This document shows positions 53,722-63,381 of a DNA stretch of 64,000 bases, piece after piece. The stretch is from NCBI GenBank assembly GCA_016702645.1, contig JADJDP010000013.1, positions 1-64,000 on the forward strand. The letters are read 5' to 3'. The notes under the pieces are model-generated. The model made no database searches, had not been told where the DNA came from, and was given only the letters and a program-made list of their open reading frames with translations. Every line of letters begins with the position of its first letter. Position 1 is the stretch's first letter. Source of the DNA: Flavobacteriales bacterium (GTDB taxonomy: Bacteria; Bacteroidota; Bacteroidia; Flavobacteriales_F; PHOS-HE28). Made by a program: the position numbers and the translations under genes.

Positions 53722-56700
53722 CATTTCACAAGGGTGACGGTACCGATGAGCTCCTGCTTTTCCGGGGTGAACTGGTCCTTGGCCTTCAAGGTCCACACGT
53801 ACACGTCATCGGGCAGCGTCTCGCCAGCGTTGTCCATCCCTCCGTTCCAGGCCTCACTTGGATCGGTGGTGCGGAACACCAGCAAGCCCCAACGGTCGAA
53901 GACCATGAACTCGTACCAGTCGGCCTGAACACCGATGATGCTGGGTTTGAACGTGTCGTTGTCATCATCACCGTTCGGCGTGAAGGCATTGGCAACGAAG
54001 ATGGTCAGGTCGTCGTCCACCAGGACGTTGATGCAGAAAACGTTCTCGCAACCCAGCGTGTCGGTGGCGGTCAGGCAGATCGGGTGTTCCCCGATCGTAG
54101 CAGGATCGAAGGTCCACGCGAATACACCGCTCGTATCGACCGTGGTGGTGTCGATGGACCATGAGTAGTCGATTCCTTCATCCAGGATGTGCGTTACCTG
54201 GGTCGTTGGGGAATTGACGCTAACGCGCAGCGGCAAAGCATAAAAGGCCGCATCCGGTCCGGCGGAGACCGTCACAGCATCGGTGATCGTGAATGTTCCC
54301 GTGCAGCCATTGGCATCGGTGATCTCCAGCGTCACATCGTAGCTTCCAGGAGCGTCATAGCTGTGCCAAGCATCCGCAATGCCACTGTCCATCGCCCCAT
54401 CGCCAAAGCTCCATACAGCGATCTGTGCGGCAGCAGGGTCGCTGTTCACGAACTGCACCTGAAGCGGCACACATCCGATGGAAACATCCAAGCTGAAGGC
54501 AGGTAGGGGTAGGTCGAACACGCTCACTTCCACGGTTGCCATGTCTTGTTCGTTCGCGCAAGCACCTATCCCGTCCACGCTGTATGTGTAGATGCCGGGT
54601 ATGTTCACGGCGGGTTGGAACATGTTCGTTGCAGCACCCGCTGGTCCCGTCCATGATCCACCGGACTGCGCTCCACCGAGCAGGAGGAACAGGTTCGTCG
54701 CGTTCGCATCCGCGCACAGGTCGATCGAGTTGTCGGCTCCTGCGTTGGGCAACCCATCGATGGTGATGTCCAACGTCGCTTGGTCGTTCGGGCAAGGTGC
54801 ACTGCCGTTCACCGTGTAGGTGTAGATGCCGGATGCTGCGGTTGCCGGGTCTATGTTCGCAATGACCCCACCACCGGGTGCCGACCAGGAGCCCCCGGGG
54901 TCGGGCGAGCCGGACAGCCAAGTGAACGGATCAACGGGCGCATTGTTTTCGCAGAGTGCAAAGCTTCCACCGCTGCCGGCATTGGCTTCTTGTACCACGC
55001 TCATCGTTACGGTGCTGGACGCCGCGATGCATGGTGGCGGTGCATTCACGGTGTAGGTGTAGATCCCTTGCGGGTCTGTCAACACGTTGAAGCTGCCACT
55101 GTGCTGTGATCCATCGGGTGCGGTCCATGTTCCGTTCACGGCCGGCGACCCGCCGATCGCGTTGATGAGTGCGTACGGTGCGGCAGTATTGCTGCACAAT
55201 TGAGCCAGACCGTAAGTGCCCGCATCAGGTTCGGTCGAAATGGTCACGTTCACGACGGTGCTCGCAGCAGGGCACGGGGCATTGGCGGCGATCGTGTACG
55301 TGTAGTTCCCGGAGGCTGCGGTGGACGGGTCGATGGTTCCGGTCGATCCGCCACCGCTGGGGGTGGTCCATGTGCCACCAGGATCGGGGGTGCCGCTGAG
55401 TGACGCGTTGAGGTCCGTCAGTGGTCCCGTTTCACACAAGTTCAGGGGTAACCCGTTGCCGGGGTCGGCGGCTACGGTGGTGGAAACATCAACCGTGGCG
55501 CTCGCACCAATGCATGGCACCACTGCTGCGATCGTGTATGTGTAGATGCCATCCGGAGAGACTCCCGGTGTGAACGTGCCACTGTTCGCGGCACCATTGG
55601 GGTCGGTCCACGTGCCGCCGGGTTGTGCGGTGGGGCCCAATTCAGGGTAGAGCGATGCCGCCGCATCGCTGCTGCATAGTGCGAGTGCAGCATCCACACC
55701 AGCGGAGGGTTGAGCACTGACATTAACGGTGACAGTGGCGCTGGAAACAACGCAAGGGGCCAGCGACTGCACCGTGTAGATGTAATCGCCCGGTGAACTG
55801 ATACCCGGCGTGAACGTGGTGTTCCCAACAGGGCCGCTGGGGCCGTTCCACGTGCCGAGGGGACTGGGAGATCCGCCCAAAGATGTGAAGAGGTCGATCG
55901 GGGCCGAAGCCGTACACAGGTTGACCGTAGCGTTCGATCCAGCGCTTTCCTGTACGTTCAACGTCAGCGCCACTTCGGCTGATGCGCTCGGGCATGGTGC
56001 CGCACCGATCACCGTGTAGGTATAGCTTCCGCTCGCTGGCAAGGATGCCGGGTCGAGGGTGGCACCAATGGCAGCGCCGCTTGGATCGGTCCATGTGCCG
56101 CCCGGATCCGGTGTACCGCCCAACAGGCTCACGAGCAATGAGGCGGGGGCAGTGTTGCAAAGTGCAACGTTCGAATTGACACCCGCATCCGGCAACTGGT
56201 TCTCCGTCACCGTCACGGTCGCTGTACTGTTTGGGCAGGGTGCAACGCCAGCAACCGTGTAGGTGAACACATCTGGTGCATCGACCGCCGGATCGTACGT
56301 GCCGCTGGTCGCCAGGCCACTCGAATTGGTCCATGTGCCTCCAACACTCGGTGCACCCGTGAGCTGGTCGTAAAGGGGGACCGAGTTCCCGTTGGAGCAA
56401 ACCGTGAGCGAGCCATTTCCACCTGCGTTGGGTGAGGCGTTCACGACGACTGTCACGGTCGCATTGGCATTCACACACGGTGCTACCGCAGCTACGGTGT
56501 AGGTGTACACGCCCGCCACGTCCACCGCAGGATCAAAGGTGCCCGACGAGGCGCCAGCGGGTCCGGTCCATGATCCTCCTGCGTCGGGTGTTCCACCGAG
56601 TGAACCGATCAGCGCGGTCGGAGCGTCCGAAGCGCAAAGTGTGACACTACCGTCAAGCCCAGCATCCGGCTGTTGTGCAATGCTCACCACGACAACCGAG

Positions 56701-57497
56701 GATGATGAACAAGGTGGGACGATCGTGCCCACCGTATAAGTGTAGTTACCGCTCACATCCACGTACGGGTCCACGATACCGCTATGTGGAGCACCACTTG
56801 GGTTCGTCCAAGTGCCGCCCGGATCGGGTGTGCCGGTCAACGTGGCGAAGAGGTCCGCCGGTGGCGATGTGCTGCACAATGCGAGCGGCCCACCCGTACC
56901 TGCGTCGGCTGCACACGATTGGATCACCGCCGGAGTGGATGGAACTATCACATCACCGGTGCAAGCACTGCTTCCCCAGGACCCGGTTTCACTGTCACCG
57001 AAGGTGTTGAACGAAACACCCAGTCCGAGCCCATTGATGCACGCGGGTCCGCTGAGGACGCTGATCGTCCAGCAGAAGGTCCAAGGACCCGTACAGAAAT
57101 CGCCGAAATTGTTGCCAGCGTTACCGTCGTTGTTGAGGTCGTAGAAGAAACCGGGGCCTCGTGGGCCACCAGCTGTTCCGGCTGTTCCTTGCACACTATT
57201 GTACCAGCCCCATGTGCCTCCACCCGTGCCACAGGGCGCTGGTGCCGCACCTGGTGTGAGCGAGGCGAGGTCCCAACCCGGCCCGAACGTGGCCACAACA
57301 CCGTGGAACCAGTTCGCGTTGGTGGTGTTCCAGGAACTGATGGTGAGGCAAAAGGTCACCGTCTCTCCGCAAGCGTAGGTTCCGTTGGTCGGAGGTGTGC
57401 TGGCGACCAGGTTGTATCCCACCAAGCACGGTTGTGCCGAAGCAAACAGTGCGAGCGAGAACGCAAGGAGTAGGAGGAGCCTGCGGATGAGCGACAT
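53721..57497 (-). CDS. gliding-motility-type (T9SS type B) repeat protein with PKD domain
   Basis: A 1258-residue secreted protein. Signal peptide (MSLIRRLLLLLAFSLALFASA). After an N-terminal domain of about 180 residues come about eleven repeats of 75-80 residues with LCSxxxxxxLxxxLGGTPDPGGTWTxPSG and GxYTYTVxxxxPC. A PKD domain (VWSFGDGAMDSG, YDVTLEITDANGC) and then the type B signal follow (FTPNGDDDNDTFKP to DVYVWTLKAKDQF, PEKQELIGTVTLVK). Exported through T9SS; likely a surface adhesin-type or extracellular structural protein. The stop lies in the terminator shared with the plus-strand paralogue 2. No frameshift found despite its length. Confidence 0.9.
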   Translation of the reverse strand: MSLIRRLLLLLAFSLALFASAQPCLVGYNLVASTPPTNGTYACGETVTFCLTISSWNTTNANWFHGVVATFGPGWDLASLTPGAAPAPCGTGGGTWGWYNSVQGTAGTAGGPRGPGFFYDLNNDGNAGNNFGDFCTGPWTFCWTISVLSGPACINGLGLGVSFNTFGDSETGSWGSSACTGDVIVPSTPAVIQSCAADAGTGGPLALCSTSPPADLFATLTGTPDPGGTWTNPSGAPHSGIVDPYVDVSGNYTYTVGTIVPPCSSSSVVVVSIAQQPDAGLDGSVTLCASDAPTALIGSLGGTPDAGGSWTGPAGASSGTFDPAVDVAGVYTYTVAAVAPCVNANATVTVVVNASPNAGGNGSLTVCSNGNSVPLYDQLTGAPSVGGTWTNSSGLATSGTYDPAVDAPDVFTYTVAGVAPCPNSTATVTVTENQLPDAGVNSNVALCNTAPASLLVSLLGGTPDPGGTWTDPSGAAIGATLDPASLPASGSYTYTVIGAAPCPSASAEVALTLNVQESAGSNATVNLCTASAPIDLFTSLGGSPSPLGTWNGPSGPVGNTTFTPGISSPGDYIYTVQSLAPCVVSSATVTVNVSAQPSAGVDAALALCSSDAAASLYPELGPTAQPGGTWTDPNGAANSGTFTPGVSPDGIYTYTIAAVVPCIGASATVDVSTTVAADPGNGLPLNLCETGPLTDLNASLSGTPDPGGTWTTPSGGGSTGTIDPSTAASGNYTYTIAANAPCPAASTVVNVTISTEPDAGTYGLAQLCSNTAAPYALINAIGGSPAVNGTWTAPDGSQHSGSFNVLTDPQGIYTYTVNAPPPCIAASSTVTMSVVQEANAGSGGSFALCENNAPVDPFTWLSGSPDPGGSWSAPGGGVIANIDPATAASGIYTYTVNGSAPCPNDQATLDITIDGLPNAGADNSIDLCADANATNLFLLLGGAQSGGSWTGPAGAATNMFQPAVNIPGIYTYSVDGIGACANEQDMATVEVSVFDLPLPAFSLDVSIGCVPLQVQFVNSDPAAAQIAVWSFGDGAMDSGIADAWHSYDAPGSYDVTLEITDANGCTGTFTITDAVTVSAGPDAAFYALPLRVSVNSPTTQVTHILDEGIDYSWSIDTTTVDTSGVFAWTFDPATIGEHPICLTATDTLGCENVFCINVLVDDDLTIFVANAFTPNGDDDNDTFKPSIIGVQADWYEFMVFDRWGLLVFRTTDPSEAWNGGMDNAGETLPDDVYVWTLKAKDQFTPEKQELIGTVTLVK

Positions 57498-57569
57498 CGA
57501 ACGGTGGCGGAGCGGCGTTCAAGATAGAGGACCGGATCGTTCGCACGACGGTTGCCCCAGCTTCAGTGA

Positions 57570-57607
57570 AAAAGCAAAGCGCCGATGGCAGCATGTGCCA
57601 TCGGCGC
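57570..57607 (-). terminator. intrinsic terminator after the BNR-repeat gene
   Basis: A perfect 12-base stem (GCGCCGATGGCA at 57579-57590, TGCCATCGGCGC at 57596-57607) with a GCATG loop; on the minus strand it is followed by TTTGCTTTTTC. It starts 17 bases after the stop of the BNR gene. Confidence 0.85.
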
Positions 57608-57623
57608 CTTAGGATCGGCTGGA

Positions 57624-58859
57624 CTACTGGGCGATAACGGTACCCAACATCCGGCGGGTACCGGTAGTGGGGTCCATGAGCAACACCCGATAGCTACCTG
57701 AAGGCAGGGTGCCGCGCTCAAATTGAACTGGAGCCGCAGGAAGTTCGTTCCGCTGCGCGACTTCCCGTCCACTGGCATCGATGAGCACAAGCGAACCACC
57801 GCTTTTCACGCTGGAAAGGTCCACGGTGAAGACATCCACGAACAGGGTGGGGTAGGGCTTGGGTAGCTCTGCGGTTGCCAAGTCGTCGGCTACCCCGAGC
57901 GTGGTACCGGTGTGGCTGTAGAGTTTGGTCAAGGTTCCCATGTACAAGGTGGAGCCCCCAGCATGGAACTTGTACTGGGCAATGACATCGGCACCAACTA
58001 GTCCTGTGTTGTAGGCGCTATAGGTGGCACCGTTGTCCGTTGAGCGCAACACCGAACTGGGGGAGCTCCCCGTGATCGCCCAATACTTCCCATCGAAAAG
58101 GATCAACTCACCGCCGGTTGGATTGGACGGACCGCCGGTAGCAGTGGACCACGTCCCCCACGCGCCACCTGTGTAGTTTCGGTAACGGTAGCCGAACGTG
58201 GAAATGACCACCATGCGCGTAGCGGTCCCTTGTATCGCGAAGCAGCTGAAATTGGACACCGCATCATTCGTCCAGTTGACACCGGAATTGACACTGTATG
58301 CCAAGCCAACGTTGGTTGCGACCCAGAGAGCGCTACCGAACTGGGCCATCTGGTAAACGGTCATGTTCGAACTGAGTCCGGCGTTTCCGGAGAACCAGCT
58401 CAAGCCATCATCGGTGGTGCGCCAAACACCACCAACGCCAGCGCCGATGGTGCCGCTGAAGACAGCGAACGTCGTAGTGCCGAACTTGAAGAACTTGGCG
58501 ACGTAATTGGTGCTCGAGCTCGCGGGCAGATTCGTATTGGCCAAGGTCCAACTAGCACCCGCATCCGTGGAACGATAAACCCCGTTGTCCGTTCCTGCGA
58601 ACAGGATGGTGCCGTTGTAGAACACGGATTGCACATTGCTCGCCGCAAGGAAACCCGTGTTGGCGGGGTTCCAGACCGTTCCACCATCCGTGCTTTTGAT
58701 CACTCCGTTCGGATAGCTCACCATATAAATGGCGCTTGGTCCCGTGCATGAGCTGAAGATGGAAGTGTATCCGGGGTGGTTGTAGGGGACCCATTGGCCG
58801 ATGGCCGGAATGGTGGCCAAGCCGGTGATCAGTGCAAGGGTGCGTAGGATTGTGGTCAT
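57624..58859 (-). CDS. exported BNR-repeat (sialidase-like beta-propeller) protein with sorting domain
   Basis: A 411-residue protein with a signal peptide (MTTILRTLALITGLATIPAIG). Four or five BNR/Asp-box repeats are visible: VIKSTDGGTVWN, VYRSTDAGASWTL, VWRTTDDGLSWF and VLRSTDNGATY. The end (PYPTLFVDVFTVDLSSV to RRMLGTVIAQ) reads as a T9SS type A domain. Asp-box propellers include sialidases, but no catalytic Arg triad is apparent, so an assembly or binding role (Ycf48-like) is as likely. Followed by a strong terminator. Confidence 0.82.
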   Translation of the reverse strand: MTTILRTLALITGLATIPAIGQWVPYNHPGYTSIFSSCTGPSAIYMVSYPNGVIKSTDGGTVWNPANTGFLAASNVQSVFYNGTILFAGTDNGVYRSTDAGASWTLANTNLPASSSTNYVAKFFKFGTTTFAVFSGTIGAGVGGVWRTTDDGLSWFSGNAGLSSNMTVYQMAQFGSALWVATNVGLAYSVNSGVNWTNDAVSNFSCFAIQGTATRMVVISTFGYRYRNYTGGAWGTWSTATGGPSNPTGGELILFDGKYWAITGSSPSSVLRSTDNGATYSAYNTGLVGADVIAQYKFHAGGSTLYMGTLTKLYSHTGTTLGVADDLATAELPKPYPTLFVDVFTVDLSSVKSGGSLVLIDASGREVAQRNELPAAPVQFERGTLPSGSYRVLLMDPTTGTRRMLGTVIAQ

Positions 58860-58932
58860 GTCGCTGCGAATAGGTCGCGAAAGTAGGTGGCGGAGGCGAA
58901 CGGAATGACGGCGACAGCGACATCACTGCGCC

Positions 58933-58940
58933 TACATTTG
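58933..58940 (+). promoter_or_regulatory. possible -7 promoter element
   Basis: TACATTTG exactly fits TAnnTTTG just before the His-rich gene. The short distance to ATG 58945 would favour initiation at ATG 58957 or a leaderless transcript. Confidence 0.35.
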
Positions 58941-58944
58941 ATCC

Positions 58945-59253
58945 ATGATCGGAAAGATGGGCGTCCGGGGTTGCGCATGGCTTGTTGCCATGGCATTCGC
59001 CGCGTTGCTCTTGGAGCGAGGTGTGCATCACCATGCTTCCATCTCCGACCATCATCATGAAGTGCCCCATGGCGGTGCCGCCGTCTCGGTGAACTGCGCC
59101 CTTTGCGATATGGCCCTGCCGGTATTTGAGCCGTTCGCGTTCGTGCCAACGCCCAGCGTGCCCAGTTCACCGCCGGAGATCATACTTGGGCCATATGGGG
59201 CGAAGCAGGGGCTGATCCGGGACCTTTCCGTTCGGGGGCCGCCGAAGACCTGA
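58945..59253 (+). CDS. small His-rich exported protein, probably metal-linked
   Basis: A 102-residue protein with an N-terminal membrane or signal segment (AWLVAMAFAALLLERG) followed by a His cluster (GVHHHASISDHHHEVPHGG) and a CxxC (NCALCDM). Small proteins with this make-up are frequent next to TonB receptors for zinc, copper or cobalt. It lies 87 bases before the receptor start. No domain of known function is recognised; metal binding is inferred from composition and place. ATG 58957 is an alternative start. Confidence 0.6.
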   Translation: MIGKMGVRGCAWLVAMAFAALLLERGVHHHASISDHHHEVPHGGAAVSVNCALCDMALPVFEPFAFVPTPSVPSSPPEIILGPYGAKQGLIRDLSVRGPPKT

Positions 59254-59340
59254 ACCGTCCGACCACCAGATCTTGATCTGGTGCAGGGATGCTCTGTTCG
59301 AGCATCTTCCGTTCCGTGGTTCACTTCGTTTTCATGCTCC

Positions 59341-61680
59341 ATGTCCCCTTCGGTTTTCGGCTGTTCACTGTTGTTGATCTTCGGCGCACCTGCTGCTCAC
59401 TTGCGTGCGCAGGTGACGTGCTCCTTCGTTATCGAGGGTCGCGTGATCGATGAGCATGACCGCACCCCGCTTGCCTATGCCGAACTGCGATTGTTGGAGA
59501 CCGGTATCGCTGCGAGTGCTGATGGGTCAGGTCGCTTCCGTATGGAGGGGGTCTGTGCAGGAAATTGGACCATCCGTGTGGTGCATGCCGGCTGTGAACC
59601 CATGACCCAACAAGTGGTGGTGCAGGGCGATACCCGGATCAACCTGTACTTGGAGCATCACTTGGAACAACTGCGGGAACTGGAGGTCGTTCGAGCCCGT
59701 CCGGATGAGAATGTGGGGCAGGCGCATGACGAATTGGAGAAGCATGACGTGGAGCGGAACTCGGGAAGGACATTGGCGGAGATGCTTGCCACGATCCCCG
59801 GGGTGAACACGCTCAGCAGTGGCCCCACGATCGGTAAGCCGGTGATCCATGGGCTGAGCGGCAATCGAGTGCTCACCTTGAACCAAGGCATCCGCCAGGA
59901 GGATCAACAATGGGGTACGGAGCACGCGCCCAATCTGGATTCCTTCAGTAGCGACAGGATCACCGTGGTAAAGGGAGCGGCAAGTGTGCAGTACGGTAGT
60001 GATGCGCTCGGCGGGGTGGTGATCACCGAGCCGGTGGAGTTGCCGCGTGAAGGAGGGGTCAGCGGGGAGGTGCGTGGCTTCGGCCTTTTGAACGGAAGGG
60101 GCGGTGGCGGGAACGCAGCGCTGCAAGGGGGGGTGAAGGGCTTGCGCGGCATGGGTTGGCGGATACAAGGCAGCGGGCGCTACGCTGGCGACATCGCAGC
60201 CCCGGACTATGTCCTGAGCAACACCGGTATGCGCGAAACGGGTGCTTCGGCGTCGATGGGTTACCGCGACCATCGTTGGAACGCGAGTGTTTTCTACAGC
60301 TACTTCGGTCGTGAACTCGGTATCCTGCGCGCCTCGCACATTGGCAACCTCACCGACCTGAACAACGCTATCGAAAGCGGTAAGCCGTGGTATGTGGAGG
60401 ATTTCACCTATGATATTGATGTGCCCCGACAGGAGGTGCAACATCACTTGGTGAAAGCGGAAGCGGGCTATGCCGTGAACGATCGTGACCGCATCGTGGT
60501 CACCTACGGCTACCAAGCCGATGAACGGCAGGAGTACGACATCCGACGTGGTGGGCGCAGCGATACGCCGGCGATCGATCTCTTCCTCTCAACGCATACC
60601 GCTGATGCGGTGCTGAAGCATTGGATCGGCGAGCATGTCCATGGAAAGGTCGGGGTGAACGGTGCGTACCAGGAGAACATCAATCTGCCAGGTACGGGTA
60701 TTCGGCCGCTCATACCCAACTACCGCAAACGCACAGGCGGTGTTTTCCTGCTGGAGCACTTCCCATTGTCATCCAAGGTGGAGATGGAGGCAGGGGCCCG
60801 CTTGGAAGGCACCAGGCTCGAGGTGGCCAAGTACACGTTCGATGATGTCCTCATCACTCCACGGCACGACTTCACCAACAGCGCCTTCACCGTGGGTGCG
60901 AACTGGACCGTGAAGGACAGTGTCCGCCTCCGGTTCAACTTCGGCACGGCTTATCGCCCGCCCCATGTGAGCGAACTCTACAGCGAGGGTTTGCACCACG
61001 GAGCTGCTGCCATTGAACGTGGTGATGACCAGCTCACCAGTGAACGATCGGTTAAAGGGACCATCGATCTCGAAGCCATGTGGTTCGGTGGACGGTTGCG
61101 CGCCGATATCACCATATACGCGGATCGGATCGGCAACTACATGTACCTGCGGCCTGATGGCGTTGAACTCACCATCCGTGGGGCTTTCCCGGTGTTCCAA
61201 TATGTGGCCACGGATGCGTTGCTCCATGGTTTGGACGCCACGCTACAGGGGAGGCTTACCAAGGGCATCAGTCTGCGCAACCGCACCAGCCTTGTTCGGG
61301 GCCGGGACCTGTCGCAGGACAATTGGCTCTTCCAGATGCCGAGCGATCGGACCGAGAACGCGTTGGTCTTCGAACTCCCGCAAGCAGGAGCATGGCGCGG
61401 CATCGAGATCAGCGTGGCGAGCCAGTTCGTCTTCACGCAGACGCGTGTTCCTGCGGACCTCGATTTCACGGACCCGCCAGGCACCTACCACCTGCTTGGC
61501 TTCTCTGCTTCTGCTGCGCGAACCATGGGGAAAAGCGAACTGCGCATCGGACTGCAGGCGAGCAACCTGTTGAACACCACTTACCGCGACTACATGGACC
61601 GCTTTCGCTACTACGTGGATGCGCGCGGCCTCGATATCAACTTATGGATCCGCTGGTCGTTCGGTAAGGGTTCTTCGTGA
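59341..61680 (+). CDS. TonB-dependent receptor, ZnuD-like, with carboxypeptidase-regulatory domain
   Basis: A 779-residue outer-membrane receptor. ATG 59341 (MSPSVFGCSLLLIFG) starts the signal peptide; the frame opens at 59281. Domains: CarboxypepD_reg-like (VIEGRVIDEHDRTPLAYAEL), plug (LAEMLATIPGVNTLSSGPTI, VIHGLSGNRVLTLNQGIRQE, ITVVKGAASVQYGSDALGGV) and a 22-strand barrel ending NLWIRWSFGKGSS. The plug text GNRVLTLNQG and EHAPNLDSFS resembles ZnuD-type metal receptors. With the His-rich protein before it and the lipoprotein after, uptake of a transition metal is likely. Confidence 0.88.
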   Translation: MSPSVFGCSLLLIFGAPAAHLRAQVTCSFVIEGRVIDEHDRTPLAYAELRLLETGIAASADGSGRFRMEGVCAGNWTIRVVHAGCEPMTQQVVVQGDTRINLYLEHHLEQLRELEVVRARPDENVGQAHDELEKHDVERNSGRTLAEMLATIPGVNTLSSGPTIGKPVIHGLSGNRVLTLNQGIRQEDQQWGTEHAPNLDSFSSDRITVVKGAASVQYGSDALGGVVITEPVELPREGGVSGEVRGFGLLNGRGGGGNAALQGGVKGLRGMGWRIQGSGRYAGDIAAPDYVLSNTGMRETGASASMGYRDHRWNASVFYSYFGRELGILRASHIGNLTDLNNAIESGKPWYVEDFTYDIDVPRQEVQHHLVKAEAGYAVNDRDRIVVTYGYQADERQEYDIRRGGRSDTPAIDLFLSTHTADAVLKHWIGEHVHGKVGVNGAYQENINLPGTGIRPLIPNYRKRTGGVFLLEHFPLSSKVEMEAGARLEGTRLEVAKYTFDDVLITPRHDFTNSAFTVGANWTVKDSVRLRFNFGTAYRPPHVSELYSEGLHHGAAAIERGDDQLTSERSVKGTIDLEAMWFGGRLRADITIYADRIGNYMYLRPDGVELTIRGAFPVFQYVATDALLHGLDATLQGRLTKGISLRNRTSLVRGRDLSQDNWLFQMPSDRTENALVFELPQAGAWRGIEISVASQFVFTQTRVPADLDFTDPPGTYHLLGFSASAARTMGKSELRIGLQASNLLNTTYRDYMDRFRYYVDARGLDINLWIRWSFGKGSS

Positions 61681-61713
61681 GCGACCCAACAGCGGTACAA
61701 CAACATCAACAGC

Positions 61714-62292
61714 ATGAAGATCGATCAGAAGTACATGACCATCGTCCTGATCGCGGGGTTGGCGATCACCGGTTGCAAGAAGGATGAAGAGGACCCGATC
61801 ACACCTCCACCACCGGCCAACGAGGAGGAACTGATCACCACGGTCCGGCTCCATTTCCATTCAGCGAACGACGTGGAGCACTTCCACTTCGCATTCACCG
61901 ATCTGGACGGGGACGGTGGGAACGCACCCGTGATCGAAGCCGACACCTTGTCGGCGGACAGCATCTACACGGTGGAGATCGAAGTGCTGGACGAAAGCGG
62001 TGCGGTGGCGGAGGACATCGGCGCGGAGATCCTTGCCGAGGATGAGGATCACCAGTTCTTTTATCAAGTGAACGGCGCGAATGCTACTGTCGCATACAGC
62101 GACCTTGATGGCAACGGCAAACCGATCGGGCTCACTACCACATGGGTCATTGGCGCGGCCAGCAACGGTTCCATCGTTGTCACCCTTATCCATGAACCGG
62201 ACAAAGGCGCGGCGGGCGTGGCCAACGGGGATATCACCAACGCTGGTGGTGAAACGGATATCGAGGTGACCTTTCCCCTGGTGATCGAGTAG
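61714..62292 (+). CDS. lipoprotein paired with the TonB receptor (type 1 periplasmic-binding-fold-like)
   Basis: A 192-residue lipoprotein (MTIVLIAGLAITGC, lipobox ITGC; ATG 61714 or 61735). The mature part has HFHSANDVEHFHFAFTDLDG and ILAEDEDHQFFYQVNG, both His/Asp rich, and a beta-sandwich-like end. Similar proteins follow metal-type TonB receptors in Flavobacteriia and are often labelled type 1 periplasmic binding fold. It lies 33 bases after the receptor and is probably co-transcribed; a metal-capturing surface role is inferred. Confidence 0.72.
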   Translation: MKIDQKYMTIVLIAGLAITGCKKDEEDPITPPPPANEEELITTVRLHFHSANDVEHFHFAFTDLDGDGGNAPVIEADTLSADSIYTVEIEVLDESGAVAEDIGAEILAEDEDHQFFYQVNGANATVAYSDLDGNGKPIGLTTTWVIGAASNGSIVVTLIHEPDKGAAGVANGDITNAGGETDIEVTFPLVIE

Positions 62293-62340
62293 GCGTTACG
62301 AAAGGGTCGGGGCTGCATTCGCGTTGTAACAACCGCGCGC

Positions 62341-62949
62341 ATGCGCCCACATCCGATCGTTCTCCTTGCGGTTTTGTTCGTTCCGTTGCTTGTGCGTTGT
62401 CAAGGCGCGGAGCCGAACGGGTCAGAGGTCGCGAACGGGCCGATACCGACGATCAAGGCTTCCGTACCCCTTGCCAAGCTGATCGATTCGCTCCGGATCG
62501 ATGTGCGCTCCATCCGGTTCCATGTGGACAAGAGCGAGCGACGCTTCGATGTGTTCGATGGCGATCATTTGCTGAAGAGCTATCCCTGTGTGCTTGGTGA
62601 GAAGCCCGTTGGCGACAAGTTCCACCAAGGTGATCGCAAGACACCGGAAGGGACGTTCACCTTCCGAAGCAAGCGAGTGCATCACCAATGGCACAAGTTC
62701 GTTTGGGTGGACTACCCGAACACCGAGAGTTGGAGGCGTTACAATGAGCGGAGGTCGGAGGGCTTGATCCCAGCTGGAAAGGACATTGGTGGCGAGATAG
62801 GTATCCACGGGGTGCCCGACGGTATGGACCATTGGATCGACGCGGGCGAGGACTGGACTTGGGGCTGCATCGCGCTGAAGAACGCCGATGTGGACGAGAT
62901 CTACCCCTACATCATCGCGCAGCGCACCGAGATCACCGTGGAGCCATGA
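62341..62949 (+). CDS. L,D-transpeptidase (YkuD family), lipoprotein or exported
   Basis: A 202-residue enzyme that makes 3-3 cross-links in peptidoglycan or links proteins to it. YkuD motif: IGIHGVPDGMDHW then WTWGCIALKNADV, with the catalytic Cys and its His. Earlier text FDVFDGDHLLKSYPC, GDRKTPEGTFTF fits the family. The N-terminus MRPHPIVLLAVLFVPLLVRC ends in a weak lipobox (LVRC). It converges with the PPC gene, six bases away. Confidence 0.88.
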   Translation: MRPHPIVLLAVLFVPLLVRCQGAEPNGSEVANGPIPTIKASVPLAKLIDSLRIDVRSIRFHVDKSERRFDVFDGDHLLKSYPCVLGEKPVGDKFHQGDRKTPEGTFTFRSKRVHHQWHKFVWVDYPNTESWRRYNERRSEGLIPAGKDIGGEIGIHGVPDGMDHWIDAGEDWTWGCIALKNADVDEIYPYIIAQRTEITVEP

Positions 62950-62955
62950 CCCGGA

Positions 62956-63381
62956 TCAGGGCGCGATCGGTTCCGGTACGAGTTCTTCGTACCCGGTGAT
63001 AGCATCCGGCTTTCGCAGCATGCGCACACCACCGATCTCATGGATCACCAATTCGAGCGTGGTGCGCACGATGGTGCCGTTCAGAAGGTGACCGCCGGTC
63101 ATGGCGCCCTCCGCATCGGCAACCGCGATGTGCAGGTGCATGCCATGGCGTGAGAGGGTGCCGGAGAGGCTGCACACTTCCAGATCGCCGTGCAGCAGGG
63201 TTCCTTCCGACCGACCTCCGAAACGGATCATGGCGATGCTCACACTACCAGCGGCGCTCACGATGGCGGCTGCTTCGATGGATCGCTCCACGCACCAGTT
63301 TGCAAGCACTCCGCGCACATCCTCTCCGGGCAACATGCGTACGATGTGCAACTGATAAGGTCTGCCGATGGCAGTTGTCAT
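62956..63381 (-). CDS. PPC domain (DUF296) DNA-binding-like protein
   Basis: A 141-residue single PPC domain: YQLHIVRMLPGEDV, IVSAAGSVSIAMIRFGG, HGMHLHIAVADAEG and the closing GGHLLNGTIVRTTLELVI. The H-x-H and GGH residues form the predicted metal site of the prokaryotic family; in plants the domain pairs with AT-hooks. The role in bacteria is unclear. The start overlaps purE by four bases, so it is the last gene of the pur operon here. Confidence 0.85.
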   Translation of the reverse strand: MTTAIGRPYQLHIVRMLPGEDVRGVLANWCVERSIEAAAIVSAAGSVSIAMIRFGGRSEGTLLHGDLEVCSLSGTLSRHGMHLHIAVADAEGAMTGGHLLNGTIVRTTLELVIHEIGGVRMLRKPDAITGYEELVPEPIAP

